Assembly: GCA_018894105.1 (NCBI GenBank)
Contig: CM032117.1
Coordinates: forward strand, 32,034,501 to 32,098,500
Length of the DNA: 64,000 nucleotides
Reading direction: 5' to 3'
DNA from: Jacaranda mimosifolia
Lineage: Eukaryota > Streptophyta > Magnoliopsida > Lamiales > Bignoniaceae
Of the stretch, positions 19,920-32,694 are shown in pieces (position 1 is the stretch's first letter; each line of letters begins with the position of its first letter). Under the pieces are notes generated by a model. That model did no database searches and had not been told where the DNA came from. It saw only the letters and a program-made list of their open reading frames with translations. Made by a program: the position numbers and the translations under genes.

Positions 19920-22817
19920 GTAATATTTCGATATCCATTTTCCCAAATTTTTTTATTTTCATGCTTCTGGAGAGATTAGGTTTACAGAATTTGGATTTGG
20001 GTTTAGCTAGAAAAGTGCCAAATGAGATGAATTTACAGTAAACTTGAAAAAATAGTTCTTTCTCTTTTCAGGTCTAAAGACATGGGAATAGGGTTAGGGT
20101 TTTGAAATTTTGGATGGTCATAGTCGGGTTAACTTGGCTTACTCACTCTAGGTTCCAACCTTATTTTAATATCTAATTAGATTTGGATACACAATTCTAT
20201 TTCATCACCGCGGACTAAGAAATTTTCATTCTTATTGTAATTTTTAACTCGAGTTTGCCTTTGTTAATTGATCTTTTGTAGCTTAAGATGCAATTATTAT
20301 TGTCTGCTTGACTACTCCGACTCTAAATCTTCATACATTTGTAGCTATAACAACTTCCAACTTATATAATCTATGTAATTATAATTTCTTATATCATTTT
20401 CTAGTTTACATGTAAGCTAATTGTGTTAACTTTCATAACTAGCAGTATTTGTTGTTCCTTGAGTGTGAAAGATGGTGTCGAATGACTAACAATCGTTATG
20501 GAAGTTTTTGAGATTTCCTTAGGATCCTCTTCTGGTGGCTTTGGTAGAGTAGCTTTGAATTCTGTTTTTTTTTTTTCATATGAATCTTTTTTACTTAGTC
20601 TCGGCCATCACGTATTCCTTTTCTTGATGAACTAGTACTCGCAACTACAGACTTTTATTATCCATCATACAATATTTTTTGGTCTTTAAGTCCCTAGTGG
20701 GACATTTGATAAATTAGAAAGATAGAGAAAAGATAAGCAAGGCCCTTACATAATGCTGACATGCACAGATTAAGAAATGGTCTCTAGAAATTTAGTTTTA
20801 TTTTACAATAAGTAAAATAGTCATTTGAAGACTAGTCCACATTCCACAATTGAGCTTTCCAGAAGTCTCACAAGCAGAGCTCCATGAAAGAGCATTTTGG
20901 TTATTAGTTTGAACAATCTAAACTTCTACAAGTAGGCCCGATATTTTCCTCTAATTGTTTAACTGTGTTCCAAAGTTTTATTTCATAATAAAAATAGTCC
21001 CAAATTGTAAGAGCTTTCGATCAAGATTTGGTATGAGTGCAAACTAATTGCTAATTTTGCATGGAAAATAGTGCAATCTACAGTAGAAGAATATCGAGAA
21101 GCTTTTGCAGTTTGGATAGACCTCGTATACTTTGTCTTTTCTTGAATCACTCTTGAATTTTTTATTTGCTAATTTTTAGCATTTTAAGATTGGATGGACT
21201 AATGTTTCAGGAACATGAAGTGTTGAAGTAGAAGAAACTCGAGAAGGAAGAAGGTATTTTTCTTCTTTAGAAGTGCCAAACATGTGAAGCCGAATACTGT
21301 TTAGTTTTTATTTTGTTCTGTAAATGATTAATTTCATGGAATTAGTTATTTTGTTTCTATTTGGAGAAATATGATCAACTATGCTAGGTTCTGATATGTT
21401 ATATCTCTAATCTAATTTGGTAAGAGGTTGGATATTTGAAGGAATTATCAAATAAGGTTCAAAAAGATAAGGTGAACTACTTCTTATAAGTAGAGCTCGG
21501 ACAATCTAGGAATAATTCCAATTATAAGCAGTGGAAGTTCTCAGGCCCTTTCTTTTCCATCACTAGTTTTAGTAAGTAATCTATGCAATTATTTAGGATT
21601 TGAAGCCTGACCCTCTCCATTATAGAGAAAAAGATGACATTTTATTATTCTTCAAACTCACAAATTGCCTCTTTACATTGCTTGAACTACTATCATCAAT
21701 GTGACTCTGAATGTTCTATATTATATGATCTCTAAGGAAGAAACAAGGAAACATGAATGTTTTTATATGCAGTTCTCCGTCTCTTTGAACTCTTGTAGGT
21801 TGAGTTCTTCATGTTCTAATGATACTATTTCTTTTCTTTCTCATGTTTGTATTTCTTTTTGTCTATTATATTTTGTTTATGGTAGGTACTATAAACCATT
21901 TGTTATTTTATATTTGTTTTTTATGTTGATCTGTAATCAACCAATATTTACTTAGCTTTCTTATTTAAGAATGTGGGTTAAGGAAAGGAAAGGGCCAAAA
22001 AATTGATACCACTACTACACACAAGGAGAATGAGGGCTTTTCAGAAATCATGTCCTTATTGGTAAATTACAAATTAGAGGGAAAGTAAACTTAATTTAAG
22101 CTTATCTAATACCAAACAATTAGGAGCACAAAACAATGGAAGTGGAACCTTCAACCCATTATACAGATTTTCTTCTTACTGAAGTGGCTTTTAATAGTGG
22201 TTGGTGGCTTTTAATCTTGATGATGAACTGCTGTTGAGTAGTTTGATGCAAAGGTAGTAGTTTTAAGGGTAATTCAAGATAACAACCTAGGATCTTTGAG
22301 TTATTTTGCGAACTGTAGGCTTTGATCATTTGCTTTACACTATCTATCTCTTGATTATGATGTTGCATAAGGTTGGATGCTTCATCTTGCAGTAAAATAT
22401 ACAGAATAGATAGCTTGGAATTTGTTGGAGTGGGTAGATTTTGCTCCTATTGATAGTGTTGTCTAGAAACAGCATCCTACTGTGTATACCCCAGTGTTTA
22501 ATTTGCTGCTGCACATTTCAATTTCTTCTAGTTCAGGTTCTAATTTTGCTATTTGAGGTTGTTGCTGAATGAGTTTAAGGTGGACCAAAATTTTCTTGGA
22601 TTGCTGCTACAGGTTTTTGCTTTCCTGACTTTGAAGTATGGGCTTTCTTCACAAAAATAATTAGGACAGTGCATTTTGAATGCTTAATTTTACTTTAAGA
22701 TTCTTTACTTTTGTGGCACTCTTTAATTCACTTTTGTTGCTAGGAGCTACTGATAGTTCCCCTCTACTATCCAATCCCCAAATTTTTTGGTTTAAACGCC
22801 CTTATTTACTATGATGA
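19920..22817. other. intron-like or intergenic sequence
   Basis: This is T-rich sequence with many potential splice sites, as in plant introns. One exon-like piece is at about 21210-21253 (acceptor TTTCAG, donor GAAG|GTATTT), but it holds an in-frame TAG. No protein homology is recognised. Confidence 0.4.
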
Positions 22818-22959
22818 AGTTTCAAGCTTGAGCCTCCTAGAAATCTGTCTACCAATGAAAATTTCCAAGATGCCCAAGACATCAAAATAGTTGAATCAGA
22901 GGATGAGTGGGCACACTGGATCAAAACTCGCAGTAGAAGGAGGTCTAGAAGATTGAAAG
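22818..22959 (+). pseudogene. possible exon of a host gene relic
   Basis: The frame is open from 22818 to a good donor at 22959 (GAAAG|GTAAGG). It encodes a plausible charged peptide (NENFQDAQDIKIVESEDEWA, then an Arg/Ser-rich end HWIKTRSRRRSRRLK). Codon composition looks more coding than the neighbourhood. It is in the same orientation as the relic starting at 24.2 kb and could be one of its upstream exons. No acceptor is obvious and I do not recognise the protein. Confidence 0.3.
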
Positions 22960-23540
22960 GTAAGGGCCATCAGTTCTGATACTCCTAGTTTTTTGGTCTC
23001 TTCTGCTGGTTTTTTGAATCATATGGAATGTATAGATTTCTTCTGAAGTGACATGTATAGAGTGTTGTGGCTCTGTTCCTATTCTATTCTTGTATCAACT
23101 AGTGATATTTATTGATTTCTTAATTGGTATACATGGATTTCTTTGTTAGATACCCAGATTTTGGTTAAATTATTTGTATCAACTCAAGGCTTCTTGTTTC
23201 AGAGTTGACTGTGCTTAGCTTTGGAATTTTGAGCTGTGTTGCTGGTTTTATGTTGTCAGTTCAGACAACCAGAAAATAGTTAGGATTTTGATTAATTTGT
23301 TGTTGAATGTTTCGGTAGCTAATCAGTTCTTCTTGAGTTACAAAGGTGCTGTTTTGATCTTATACAAAGGGTGGGATGAATTGTTGCTTTTTTTGTTTTG
23401 TGGATGTAACACCAGTTTGCTGGTTCCTAGGTTATTCTCAGTTCTACTACAGTTTCTCTTTAGCAGCAAATTTCAGAAATCAGAAATAGTTGGGGACATT
23501 GGTTGGTCTAAATTGTTGCTGCAAGTTGTGGTGACTTACT
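22960..23540. other. T-rich, intron-like sequence
   Basis: There is no recognised coding or repeat. The short frame at 23288-23545 is Leu/Phe-rich and looks like translated T-rich intron sequence. Confidence 0.4.
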
Positions 23541-24005
23541 ACTGACTCGGTGGAACCCGACCTGCCTCGGACTATGACCTGAATTACAGGCGGTTGATCA
23601 ATTTAGGATCTGACACATTGTGACGCGCTACTCAATCTGTACAGGCAAGGACAGTTCATCATGCGCCACCTCAATCCGTACAGGCAAGGACAATTCATCA
23701 CCTATAAAAGGAACGAATCAAACAATACCAAGTCATGTCATTTTTACCCACACTTACTTGAATTCCTGTCTTTACCTTTGAGCTTCATTAGATCACTTCA
23801 ACAATACATTGACTTAGGCATTGCCTCAACAATACACTAACGTAGGCATTTGAGGGCCTTAGCTAAGAGCGATCTCAGCTAGCCTAACGTGTGCTATTGT
23901 GGTCAGGTCGGAAACCTATAATCAAATGCGGATCAGGGTCGAGGCAGGGTCGACTTTGGAAATTCAGTTCGAGGTCGAAACCCAAGGCCCCGAGCCACAT
24001 CAGAT
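23541..24005 (+). mobile_element. LTR-like segment with TATA box and internal repeats (tentative)
   Basis: This GC-richer block differs sharply from its AT-rich flanks. It contains CCTATAAAAGG (23701-23711) and a duplicated unit (GTACAGGCAAGGACA at about 23639-23653 and 23677-23691). Another duplicated unit, CAACAATACA, recurs in the stretch 23790-23850, followed by TTAGCTAAGAGCGATCTCAGC. It ends near GAGCCACATCA. This looks like a solo LTR or a TRIM-type short LTR element. I could not confirm TG...CA termini or a target duplication. Confidence 0.4.
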
Positions 24006-24194
24006 GCTTTGATAATCTATTGGGAGGAAAATTTTCATGGGATTTGTGTTTTTGAGTAGAAAATGAAGAAAAATGAAGTTTTGTGTTTTGTAATACTTTA
24101 GTTTCTGGATTAACCCTAAAAGACTTCTATTTTATTTCTCTAAGATCTTTACTACTGAATTTGTATGTGTTTTTGGTGGTTGCAGTTGGGATAG

Positions 24195-27100
24195 CTAATC
24201 AAGTCAAGCAATTTGCTATTTTTTTTTCCATATTATGACATAAGACTTAATATTTCAAGGAATAAAACCACCAGTTTTGAAGAATTTGTATCCCTTCTTA
24301 TCTATTTATCTTTGAACGCACAATATAGTGTCAAGTATGCACTAGGTTCACATGGCTTTGACCTTGAAATACGTTATAATGGGATAAGAATTACTTTTGA
24401 AGACATTTGTGAACTGTCTAATGTACTCTTCAAAGAACTGGAGGATAGGTTTGAGCAATTATTCTCAAATTTCTATGGTAGGTCTGTCAACAGGGATCTT
24501 GGAGATAGTAGCTCCCATTCAGGTTTGTTCGATGTTGTGGAAGTAATGAATTTGCTACTTAGATATTGCATGTTACTCTTAACTTTGCTGGCAGCGCAAC
24601 AAAATCTTATCTTGGAATAGAGGCTGATTCTCTTGAGGATACTCAGAAAGTTGAGTTTGCCTAATTTAGTTGAGAACACAGGGAAACATGGTTTTATCTT
24701 TGAGAAGTCAGTTTTTCGTGAATGTGCTCCTAGTGTTAATGGTTGCTTTACATATTCTGTCGAGGACTTCACAGCCTCCTTTCAATTTTTGGAGCCTTAT
24801 AATCCTCTCCATTTTATCCTATCTACAATGCTTGAGGGTAATTTTATAGCCTTAACAATGAATAAATCTTTATCTATTACTTGGTGTAGAAAAGATGGAA
24901 TTCCTAGTTTGGTTTTCACATTATAAAAGCAAAACATTTTCGCCATCTGTTCTTTGGTTTTATGTGGCGCTTATTTTAGGAATTGTTAAATTTTTAGGAG
25001 AAGATCAGTGGTGAAAGAGACATTTATCTAAGGACTTTCATTGTGTAACCTGATGGATAAACACTCTTGAAAATTTAAAAAAATGACCAAGAAATGTCAT
25101 TCTGGTGCTTAAATGGGATAGTTCTGGCATTTAAACATTAATTTAGACTCATCCAATATGTTGTTCTTTGAATTTTATGCTTACAATTGCATTGACATGT
25201 AAAGATACATTAACATTTGCTCAACATTACCCTTTCCGAGGTCTGCTACCCCTTTCTAACATAAAGAAAGAAAAATGCACCATCAGCATATCTTGTCTAA
25301 GTTGATGTATCTAAAATACTTCGAGACTATTGAAAAATGAAAACATAAACTTATACTCTGACCATCTTCTCAAAATCTTTTTCTGTTTTCATGCCTCATT
25401 TTTGGGTTGCCCATCAACTTTTTGATATTATTTTGCTCTTTGCTTAAGTGGAAATTTGTATGTTTCTTTACATAAAGATATCTCTAATACTCTTTTACTT
25501 ATTATAGATAAAAGGGAAAAACTTACTTCTTGATCTACTTTTTATATGTATTGGAACGACAATGCCGCCCTATATGAATTTACTTGGATAAGATTTTTCT
25601 ATTTTCATGCTTAGTTTTGTTGGATCTTTAATCAAATTGCTGTAGAGTTCACTAGTAATTAAAACTTTCATTGTTGACAGGTGTTTATGGATGAGCTGTT
25701 GGCATATCGGCAATTAAGAGGGCACTTTAAGATGATTAATTTTGTTGCTTCTATCAATGAAATGCTATTTAATCCTCACTTGACCGAGGACACAGGGATT
25801 GTGATTGAAGCAATATGTAATCATTTCATCCTATCGTTTTCTGATAAGCAAGCTTTTAGAGATTTTCTCAGTCGATTATTTTGCACTTCTGCCAAAGAAC
25901 TTAAATATCCTTTTAGAGCTCTAGCTTTAGGTGTTACTTCTGTTGTATCATTACTTCTTAATCCTATCATAGTTTCTGCACCAATATATATACAAGCTCA
26001 TTTGATTTCACTAGTTTCTAAAGCTATTGATATCAAGAGTTGGAAGCTAGATCGAAAACTCACCAACGGCTTCCTGTCAACTTTTCAAAAGTCAATCATT
26101 TTGTACATGACACACCTGTCTTATTTGCAAATAGATGACTATTCTACCCTTCCCAGTAGCTTTACTTTCCGTTCATCACATGATATTGCTCATCCACCAT
26201 TTGAATTCTACATATCACCAGAGACAAAAAGTAACGTTGATAATCTAATCACAAAATTAGATAATTCTTCAAATCTGAACTTGAATGATAGTTTCTGTAG
26301 AATGAAATCTGACCTGTTGAGTTCTTCTATGAGATTTGGGAAGGAGTGTCAAAAGGTTTATGCGATGTCATGCCAAGATGAGATTTTCGCCATCTTAAGT
26401 TGCTTAGTTCTCAAAGGTTCTAAAAGCTATGATGATAAAGCAATACAACCAATTGAGGGTACAACTCTGCAACATATATATCTTCTTGCTTTTGTATTGA
26501 AATTAATAAGAAACTCATTGCTACAAACTATTAGGTGTCTTAGACATATTGATGATTTTAGGTCCCTGAAAACCTTGAAGGATTTCTCTTCCTGCAATGA
26601 GTATGATTTCGTTTTGGGCAAAATCACCTATTTCAGAGATTTGGACATCAGTTTACCATTGCAGCAAGTTTTGTGTAGTATCATGTTAAGCCATTCCATA
26701 AGGCATGTAGATTCCAAAATGATGTTTTTGCACTTTTAGGCTTAATGTCACCCAGCTTTGTCAATGGGCTTCATTGCTTGGTGAAGGCCTGTTTGTTGGC
26801 AACTCTTGCAGTGTTGAATTTATTTATTTTTGAGAAGGATGGCTTAGATGCATTGCAATCAATAATTGATTCCAATGAATTATCTTTTTCATTTGGATTA
26901 CCAATCGTTAGATTCCAAGAGGTAACTGTTGTTTTTCCCTTCCTTCCATTGGGCACTTATAAATTGCATCTTTATTCAGGTTTCTTTCAAGTGTTCAAAT
27001 ATTTTTCTAATGATGCAGACAGTGGTAGACCAAAACAACAGCCTTGCCCTTGTGGTTGCATCAAAGTTTCAGAAGATAAGGTCTCTATATACATGGTAAC

Positions 27101-27750
27101 TGGTGAGAATTGTGTCCCTATAACAATTGTGTCCTTTTCTTACTTTATATGAGAGCAGCACCTAATTTTCTTCCATATCCTTGCTTGATGTAAAAATTGA
27201 AAAACCATTCCCTGATGCATTTAAGCATTTCAAGATTAGGAAAAATAGGGACATTATATTTATTGCCTTTGTGAGCTTTCTTGTAAATGACTTACTACTT
27301 GGAAATAAACCTAATGACCCCACAAATCAATGTAATCATTGTACTCTTGCTCACTTCGCATCAAGTTTTTTAACTCTGATAGTCACTAATTTGTCATTTT
27401 CTTACTTTGGTTATCAACTCCCTTGCAGTATGGTGGAAAACAAATACAGTAATGAAATATAACCTTTAAGTTCACAAACTCTAGCAAGTCCATGGCACAT
27501 GGAAGCTGTTGCAGGCTTGGAAGAAGAAATAGAAAAGACAACCAATGTGGAGATCTTCTTGGAGTGCATGTTAAAAAAAGGGAGCAAATATCTCTAATTT
27601 TGATGATTTAGTCGATTCTGTTAAATACAAATAAGGTAAAGAATACTCAGCTTGCTTAAAGAATTGTCAAAGATATTGAAGAGGAGATCTGAGAAACTGG
27701 TTGTCTTTAGGTAGAAAAGAAAGAAAAAAACTTGGAGAACCTTTAAAGGT
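24195..27750 (+). pseudogene. multi-exon plant gene relic, broken
   Basis: Exon A (about 24195-24836; VSLLIYLSLNAQYSVKYALG, SVEDFTASFQFLEPYNPLHF) carries an in-frame TAG at 24618. Exon B (25681-26921) starts after TTGTTGACAG, runs open for over 340 residues and ends at donor GAG|GTAACT; a one-base loss near 26712 shifts the frame. Exon C starts at 27019 after GATGCAG (TVVDQNNSLALVVASKFQKI). A last exon from about 27429 has stops but recognisable coding remains (SNFDDLVDSVKY, then GKEYSACLKNCQRY) near 27597-27665. At the exon A donor the sequence GAGGGTAATT carries one extra G. It resembles long, uncharacterised, probably helical plant proteins, with no enzyme motif. I do not name it. Introns are present, so it is not a processed copy. 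Confidence 0.7.
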
Positions 27751-28620
27751 AAGAAAAATTGATGCTTAGAAAATCCATTGAACTCATAACTTCTGTTGTA
27801 TGCTTAGCTTGGATATTCTATATCGTCTTTGTGATAGCAAAGAATGTAGGCAATGGATCAAAAGTAAACCATGTAAATTTGAGCTAAATGTAAATTTAAT
27901 TGTTAGTTTTCTTTGTTTACCTGCCATAAGTGTGTTTCTTGGGAAATAGCAACTTTTTGTGTAATTGTGATAACAAATAAATCTACAAATATCTTAGATG
28001 CATCATGCATATAAGGACTTAGAAAGTATCCATTAATAAGAAAAATCTAAACCCGTAGTTCTATAAAGAACCACTGCATATAATTAGTATGTGTTTTTCC
28101 ATTTCAATTGCCTGCCATACTAAAAAATACAGAGTTCAGGGCTGACTGCTCAAGCATTGGAAAATGCCCTACTATAATGTATATCATTACACATAGAAGT
28201 GATAAACTACTAGTGGGAACAACAGAAGTAATAAAGAATGGTAAAACTACGAAATAAGCAATGGAGATAAACTGCTGAGGTGAAATAGAATGTGTCTGTA
28301 CCAATGAGAATAGCAGCGAAGGTCTAATTCAGGCTCAAACTTTGGACCGTTAGCCGATCCTTTGCTCTGTTTCCCATGGTCAAGATTATATTTTATTGTT
28401 CAACAAATTCAAGCTCAACCGAAACTTGAGATCCTTGCGCCTGTTTAATTACAAGAAAAGAATGCAAATTCTTTTTGTGCTTCAAACTTCCATCCACACA
28501 TCACCAAATGGTAAGCTTCACAGAAAAATTTTACCTTCAAAATATGGACAGTCCTTTTAAGATGGGTTGGGCTATATAATGAAGTTTCCTTTTGGTTTTT
28601 GATTTGTTGTCTAATATCAT
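27751..28620. other. 3' flank of the gene relic, nothing recognised
   Basis: AT-rich sequence without credible frames. It ends with ACTGTGTT (28621-28628), the left target duplication of the hAT-like element. Confidence 0.5.
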
Positions 28621-29412
28621 ACTGTGTTTAGGGCTGTCAACGGATAGGATTTTAATCCAAATTTGATCCAAATTTTAGGATTTTTATCGTTAAAATATTC
28701 GATGGATCATATTTGATTATAAATATCCGTAATCCATTATTTCGGATTGGATATGAAATTAAACAATTCAATCCGTTAAAGATTTGAATCCAAACTTTAA
28801 TAATTCTTTATTAAATTAATACTCTTATATATATAATACTAATAAAAATTTTAAAATAAAATCCATTTATATTGACCCAATATCTATATTAATATCTATA
28901 ATTATGCTATTAACATTGAGTCTTTAGTCCAAAAAATAGGAGAGATACTAATAAAATATCAAATATAATAATATATAATAGTTCATCTATGTATTAATAT
29001 AATGTGAAATAGGAGTTTAATATTCAAATATTTAGGTAATGTTTGGATATGAATTATGTGTTTTGCTTTATATGTTTTGGGAGAATGAGTTTTGGGAGTG
29101 GGGTTGGGAAATGTGAAATTTGTGTTGGAGAATATGATGTATGTTTATTTATATTTTGGAAATAGTAAGAAAATTAATTTGGGAAAATTTGGTAGGTCCA
29201 TTTATGTTTTGGGAGGAGACAAATTTTACTGTAGCAATTAAATCAATGTTTTGTTGCGACGTGTTGGTGTTGGTTTTGGTGGATCTTTAAAGATCACAGA
29301 CAACAAATCAAACATAACCTCCCCTACAAAAGAGTATCACTTGGCAACTGGGTATGCCTGCACAAGCAATGAAGGATAATATTATGTATGGAATACAATT
29401 ACTTACATCACA

Positions 29413-29718
29413 TTAGAAATTAAATTCATCAACACACCTAACTCTTACCGCGGTGAACATCGATTGCAAGCTTGTCGGGACGCTAATAGCACCAGTCGCC
29501 AGTTCATAGAAGACGTCTGGATGGGTGAAGATTGCCTTCATAGTATCGTGATGCTGCTGAAGCTCGTGAATTTTCTTAGTAATAAATTCCTCAGTGAACG
29601 GACGACGAAACTGACATTCTAGTTTGGTAGCTATCTCAGGCATAGTGAGGTCTATATACATCTCAATCGTAAGTGACATAATGGAGTTTGCATCAAGAAG
29701 CATATGAATGAAACACAC
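29413..29718 (-). pseudogene. Harbinger ORF1, Myb/SANT-like piece
   Basis: The 101-residue frame contains TIEMYIDLTMPEIATKLECQ, then ITKKIHELQQHHDTMKAIF, then ATGAISVPTSLQSMF. This follows the helix pattern of the Myb/SANT-like domain that plant Harbinger companion proteins use to bind element ends and recruit transposase. It lies downstream of the transposase on the same strand. The usual N-terminal Trp-rich start is not visible and the frame is short, so it is probably a remnant. Confidence 0.5.
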
Positions 29719-30689
29719 CTCGACATCAAGGCTCCATTGATTTGGAAGGGGCCTTCATGCATTATCAATCAATAAACGACGACTCGTCCCTGTATAGCAT
29801 ATACATGAATAGGGTAAAGTACTAATTCTATTTACACAATTACAGAATAAATAGTTAACATGACATTAATGTAAACAATCAACAAACGAAAAGAAAATTG
29901 CTCCTACTTTAGTACATTAGCACATTGCTTAGTATAAGACTCTACATACATCAAACGAATAATATCTTCAGTAAAATGGCGACTAATACTATCACAATAA
30001 AGAGTAAAATACAAATACAACATCCACATATGGGCAATAGTAGCATATGATCAGCACTGTGTAGTGCATGCGGTAGTATGCCCTGACTAGTATGCACAGA
30101 GCTCTGCTTATCACGATCGCTACCGATTATGGAGGCAACTCCTGAATAAGCACATGTGGATGTATGCTATATGTACCATGTGATGGGGCAATGCCGACAC
30201 CTCGGCATGCCTATACGTTCCTGCATGCTATCCTCCCTCGATGTCTGCACATACGAAGCATCTAGGGTGCTCTGCTCCAACTGGACACCTAAAAGAATAA
30301 TGGCCATTGTTCGACTCAATCCTGGCATTCAACAAATGCATGGGGCCAGCACCACATGAGTATAGCGGGGATTGTACATAGTCATACCTTATCGAAAATA
30401 ACAACCACATTATTAGTGAATACATGTCTATGAAAATCATATTATATGAGTGTATGAGTGATAAAACATCATACGGAAAAAGCTTTTATGGAAAGAGCAT
30501 GGTATTTAGCAAAAGTGTTAGAAAAACTTATCTAACATATAAGGCAAATAGACATACGAGTAATTAGTCGGTGAAACAACATAACAAAGGGTTACAATGT
30601 TATCAAGGGTTACATACATGTACCATGTCCTATGAAACGTATGAAAAAGAAACGCATACAAATACACTGACATGATAAGTTCAACCCTT

Positions 30690-31935
30690 ACTCTCTGCCC
30701 ACATCCAATCTGCTAGAGCATCACGGAATGCAACCCATGCCTGGATGTCCTATTGACTCGGGTAACCCCAATGATAAAAGGTTTCTCTATTAGGCTCAAG
30801 TTTAGGGTCCAGTGTCGCAAATATATTGTCATCCTGACTAAACTTATGTATGAAATTGTGAATAGCTCAACAGGCAATGATAATATCTATTTGTTTGGGG
30901 ATGTCGTAGCTTGTCATTCCCTATGAAAGAATCAAGAATCGCTTTTTCAAAATTCTAAACATGCGTTCATGGTATTCCTCAATCGTAAGTGTCTATAGTT
31001 GAACATCTCCCTCGGTCCACTGTACATAGTGGCACTCTCAAATTGTTGGAGGTGGTAACGTGACTGCGTATAGGGGGATAAGAAGCACATGTAGTTGGTG
31101 AAGCCAGCATCTCCGAAGTAATACTTCTCTACACAACAGAACTCTATTAGAATCATGGCCATAGAAGTCGAGCAGGCTTAAGCTGATGGGAATTTACGCG
31201 GTTATATGAGTTGTGCTAGTTAAAAGTAAATTTCACACCTAGTGGGAGGAAGGGAAATGTTGAATCACTTCGTATGGCGTTAAGTAATACTTTTGCACCA
31301 TTGGCACTGGCCTCCCATCTGGCATACACATAGGTAAACATCTAGTCGAAGTCTGCTATGGCAAGGACATTTTGAGACACATGCCCTTTTCGCGAACAAT
31401 ATGCGTTCTACCTGTGAGTAGGTACCCAGATGTGGACCAATGTATTGCCGATTACTCCGACCGCACCCTATTTGATAAACACACTATCTTGGTATAATTT
31501 TTAAACTAGCAAGAACAACATAAGTAATTAGGTAATTTTCAGGTACACTATACCTGAAAATAAGGAAAGAAGTTAGGGTTTGACTGAATTTGATGAGGCA
31601 CCTCATTAAAATTGGGGGGAAAAATTAACTCTGGAGCTAGAATTTTAAGTGCCATAATTACACGATGAATGTGATGATTCGCTGTCTCAAGTGAGTGTTG
31701 GAAACATTCCATAGTATATCTTTGTCTTTGATGCGCTCCTATTGCCTGCATAAACATGGCAAGTTCCTCAGTGGGCGAAACCCAGCACTGACCCGTTCAT
31801 GGTAAAAGCCCACGTCTTGTTAATTCTGGACCAAGTGCATAAATATTGGCTTTGTCATATGCAAATTGTCATAGAATCACTCGAGGTGACCATCTATTAT
31901 CTCTCCAACCCAATCCACCCCTCGCAACATAGATG
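30690..31935 (-). pseudogene. Harbinger DDE_4 transposase pseudogene
   Basis: On the minus strand blocks appear in family order. An N-terminal region (RGVDWVGEIIDGHLE, stop) lies at about 31915-31870. RQRYTMECFQHSLETANHHI and NFFPYFQ are at 31757-31548. The first catalytic region GAVGVIGNT is near 31450, where the expected Asp appears to be Gly. VSQNVLAIADFD is near 31360, with Asp present and a stop after it. KYYFGDAGFTNYMCFLSPY and FNYRHLRLRNTMNAC are at 31140-30950. A C-terminal IIACxAIHNFIHKF lies near 30860, ending in AFRDALADWMWAES near 30700. An intron-like break follows NFFPYFQ. Several stops and frameshifts show it is inactive. Confidence 0.8.
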
Positions 31936-32337
31936 TGTTACGTGGCATTCTATCAATATATAAATTTGGCAACACTACATTTGTAACAAAGAAGACATCA
32001 TTAGCTCTGTCCGATATGTCACTGCTAGGCGTGCTAGGGGATCTACTGTTGTACTCCTACTCATCCTCATTTGACATTTGTGAGCTCGATCCACTGGCTA
32101 TCTATGTCACAAGTACTTCATCATACAGGGGTGATATTGCAATAATATTATAAACTAATCTAACTAGGACATACAATAATAAATAATGTCAAATGCCAAC
32201 ATAAATAGGTGCCAAGTAGTTCATACATACCAAAGTGTTAATTAAAAAAATAAGACAAGTACAAAAACAAACTCATACGAAGTAAAGATATAAGACAACT
32301 GATGATGGACGATAGACTAAGCAAAGGTTAGGACAAC

Positions 32338-32694
32338 TTAATTGCCTAGTAACTGGACCCAGATTCTTTTCTCTCTGTCATCCAACTGTAGGAAAACTAT
32401 CCGCATCATACTCTGAAGAGCATTTATAGCCCTTCTGAATAGATGATTCGACAGGCCGTCCATGCGACGCAGTGCATCTACATACTCAGCAATGGATTCT
32501 TCGGCTTTCGGCCCGATCCTCGTGGACTTTGCATAGATCATGCTATCCCACTTATCTATAGCTTTCTCCAATAGAGATTGTTTTTCCCTAGCATAGTACT
32601 TCCTCTCTTGACCCCTACTCCTTCTCGAAGATCCCTCTCCATGACTAAACAATATACTCATAACAATTAAACTATACTTCACATGACAAAACAC
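32338..32694 (-). pseudogene. Harbinger ORF1, C-terminal piece
   Basis: The 118-residue frame has a Ser/Arg/Lys-rich start (GSSRRSRGQERKYY). Its helical end, ALRRMDGLSNHLFRRAINAL followed by FLQLDDREKRIWVQLLGN, resembles the end of Myb/SANT-like Harbinger companion proteins. There is no obvious damage in this piece, but no SANT domain precedes it. The SANT-like part is found instead at 29413-29718, on the other side of the transposase. Confidence 0.45.
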
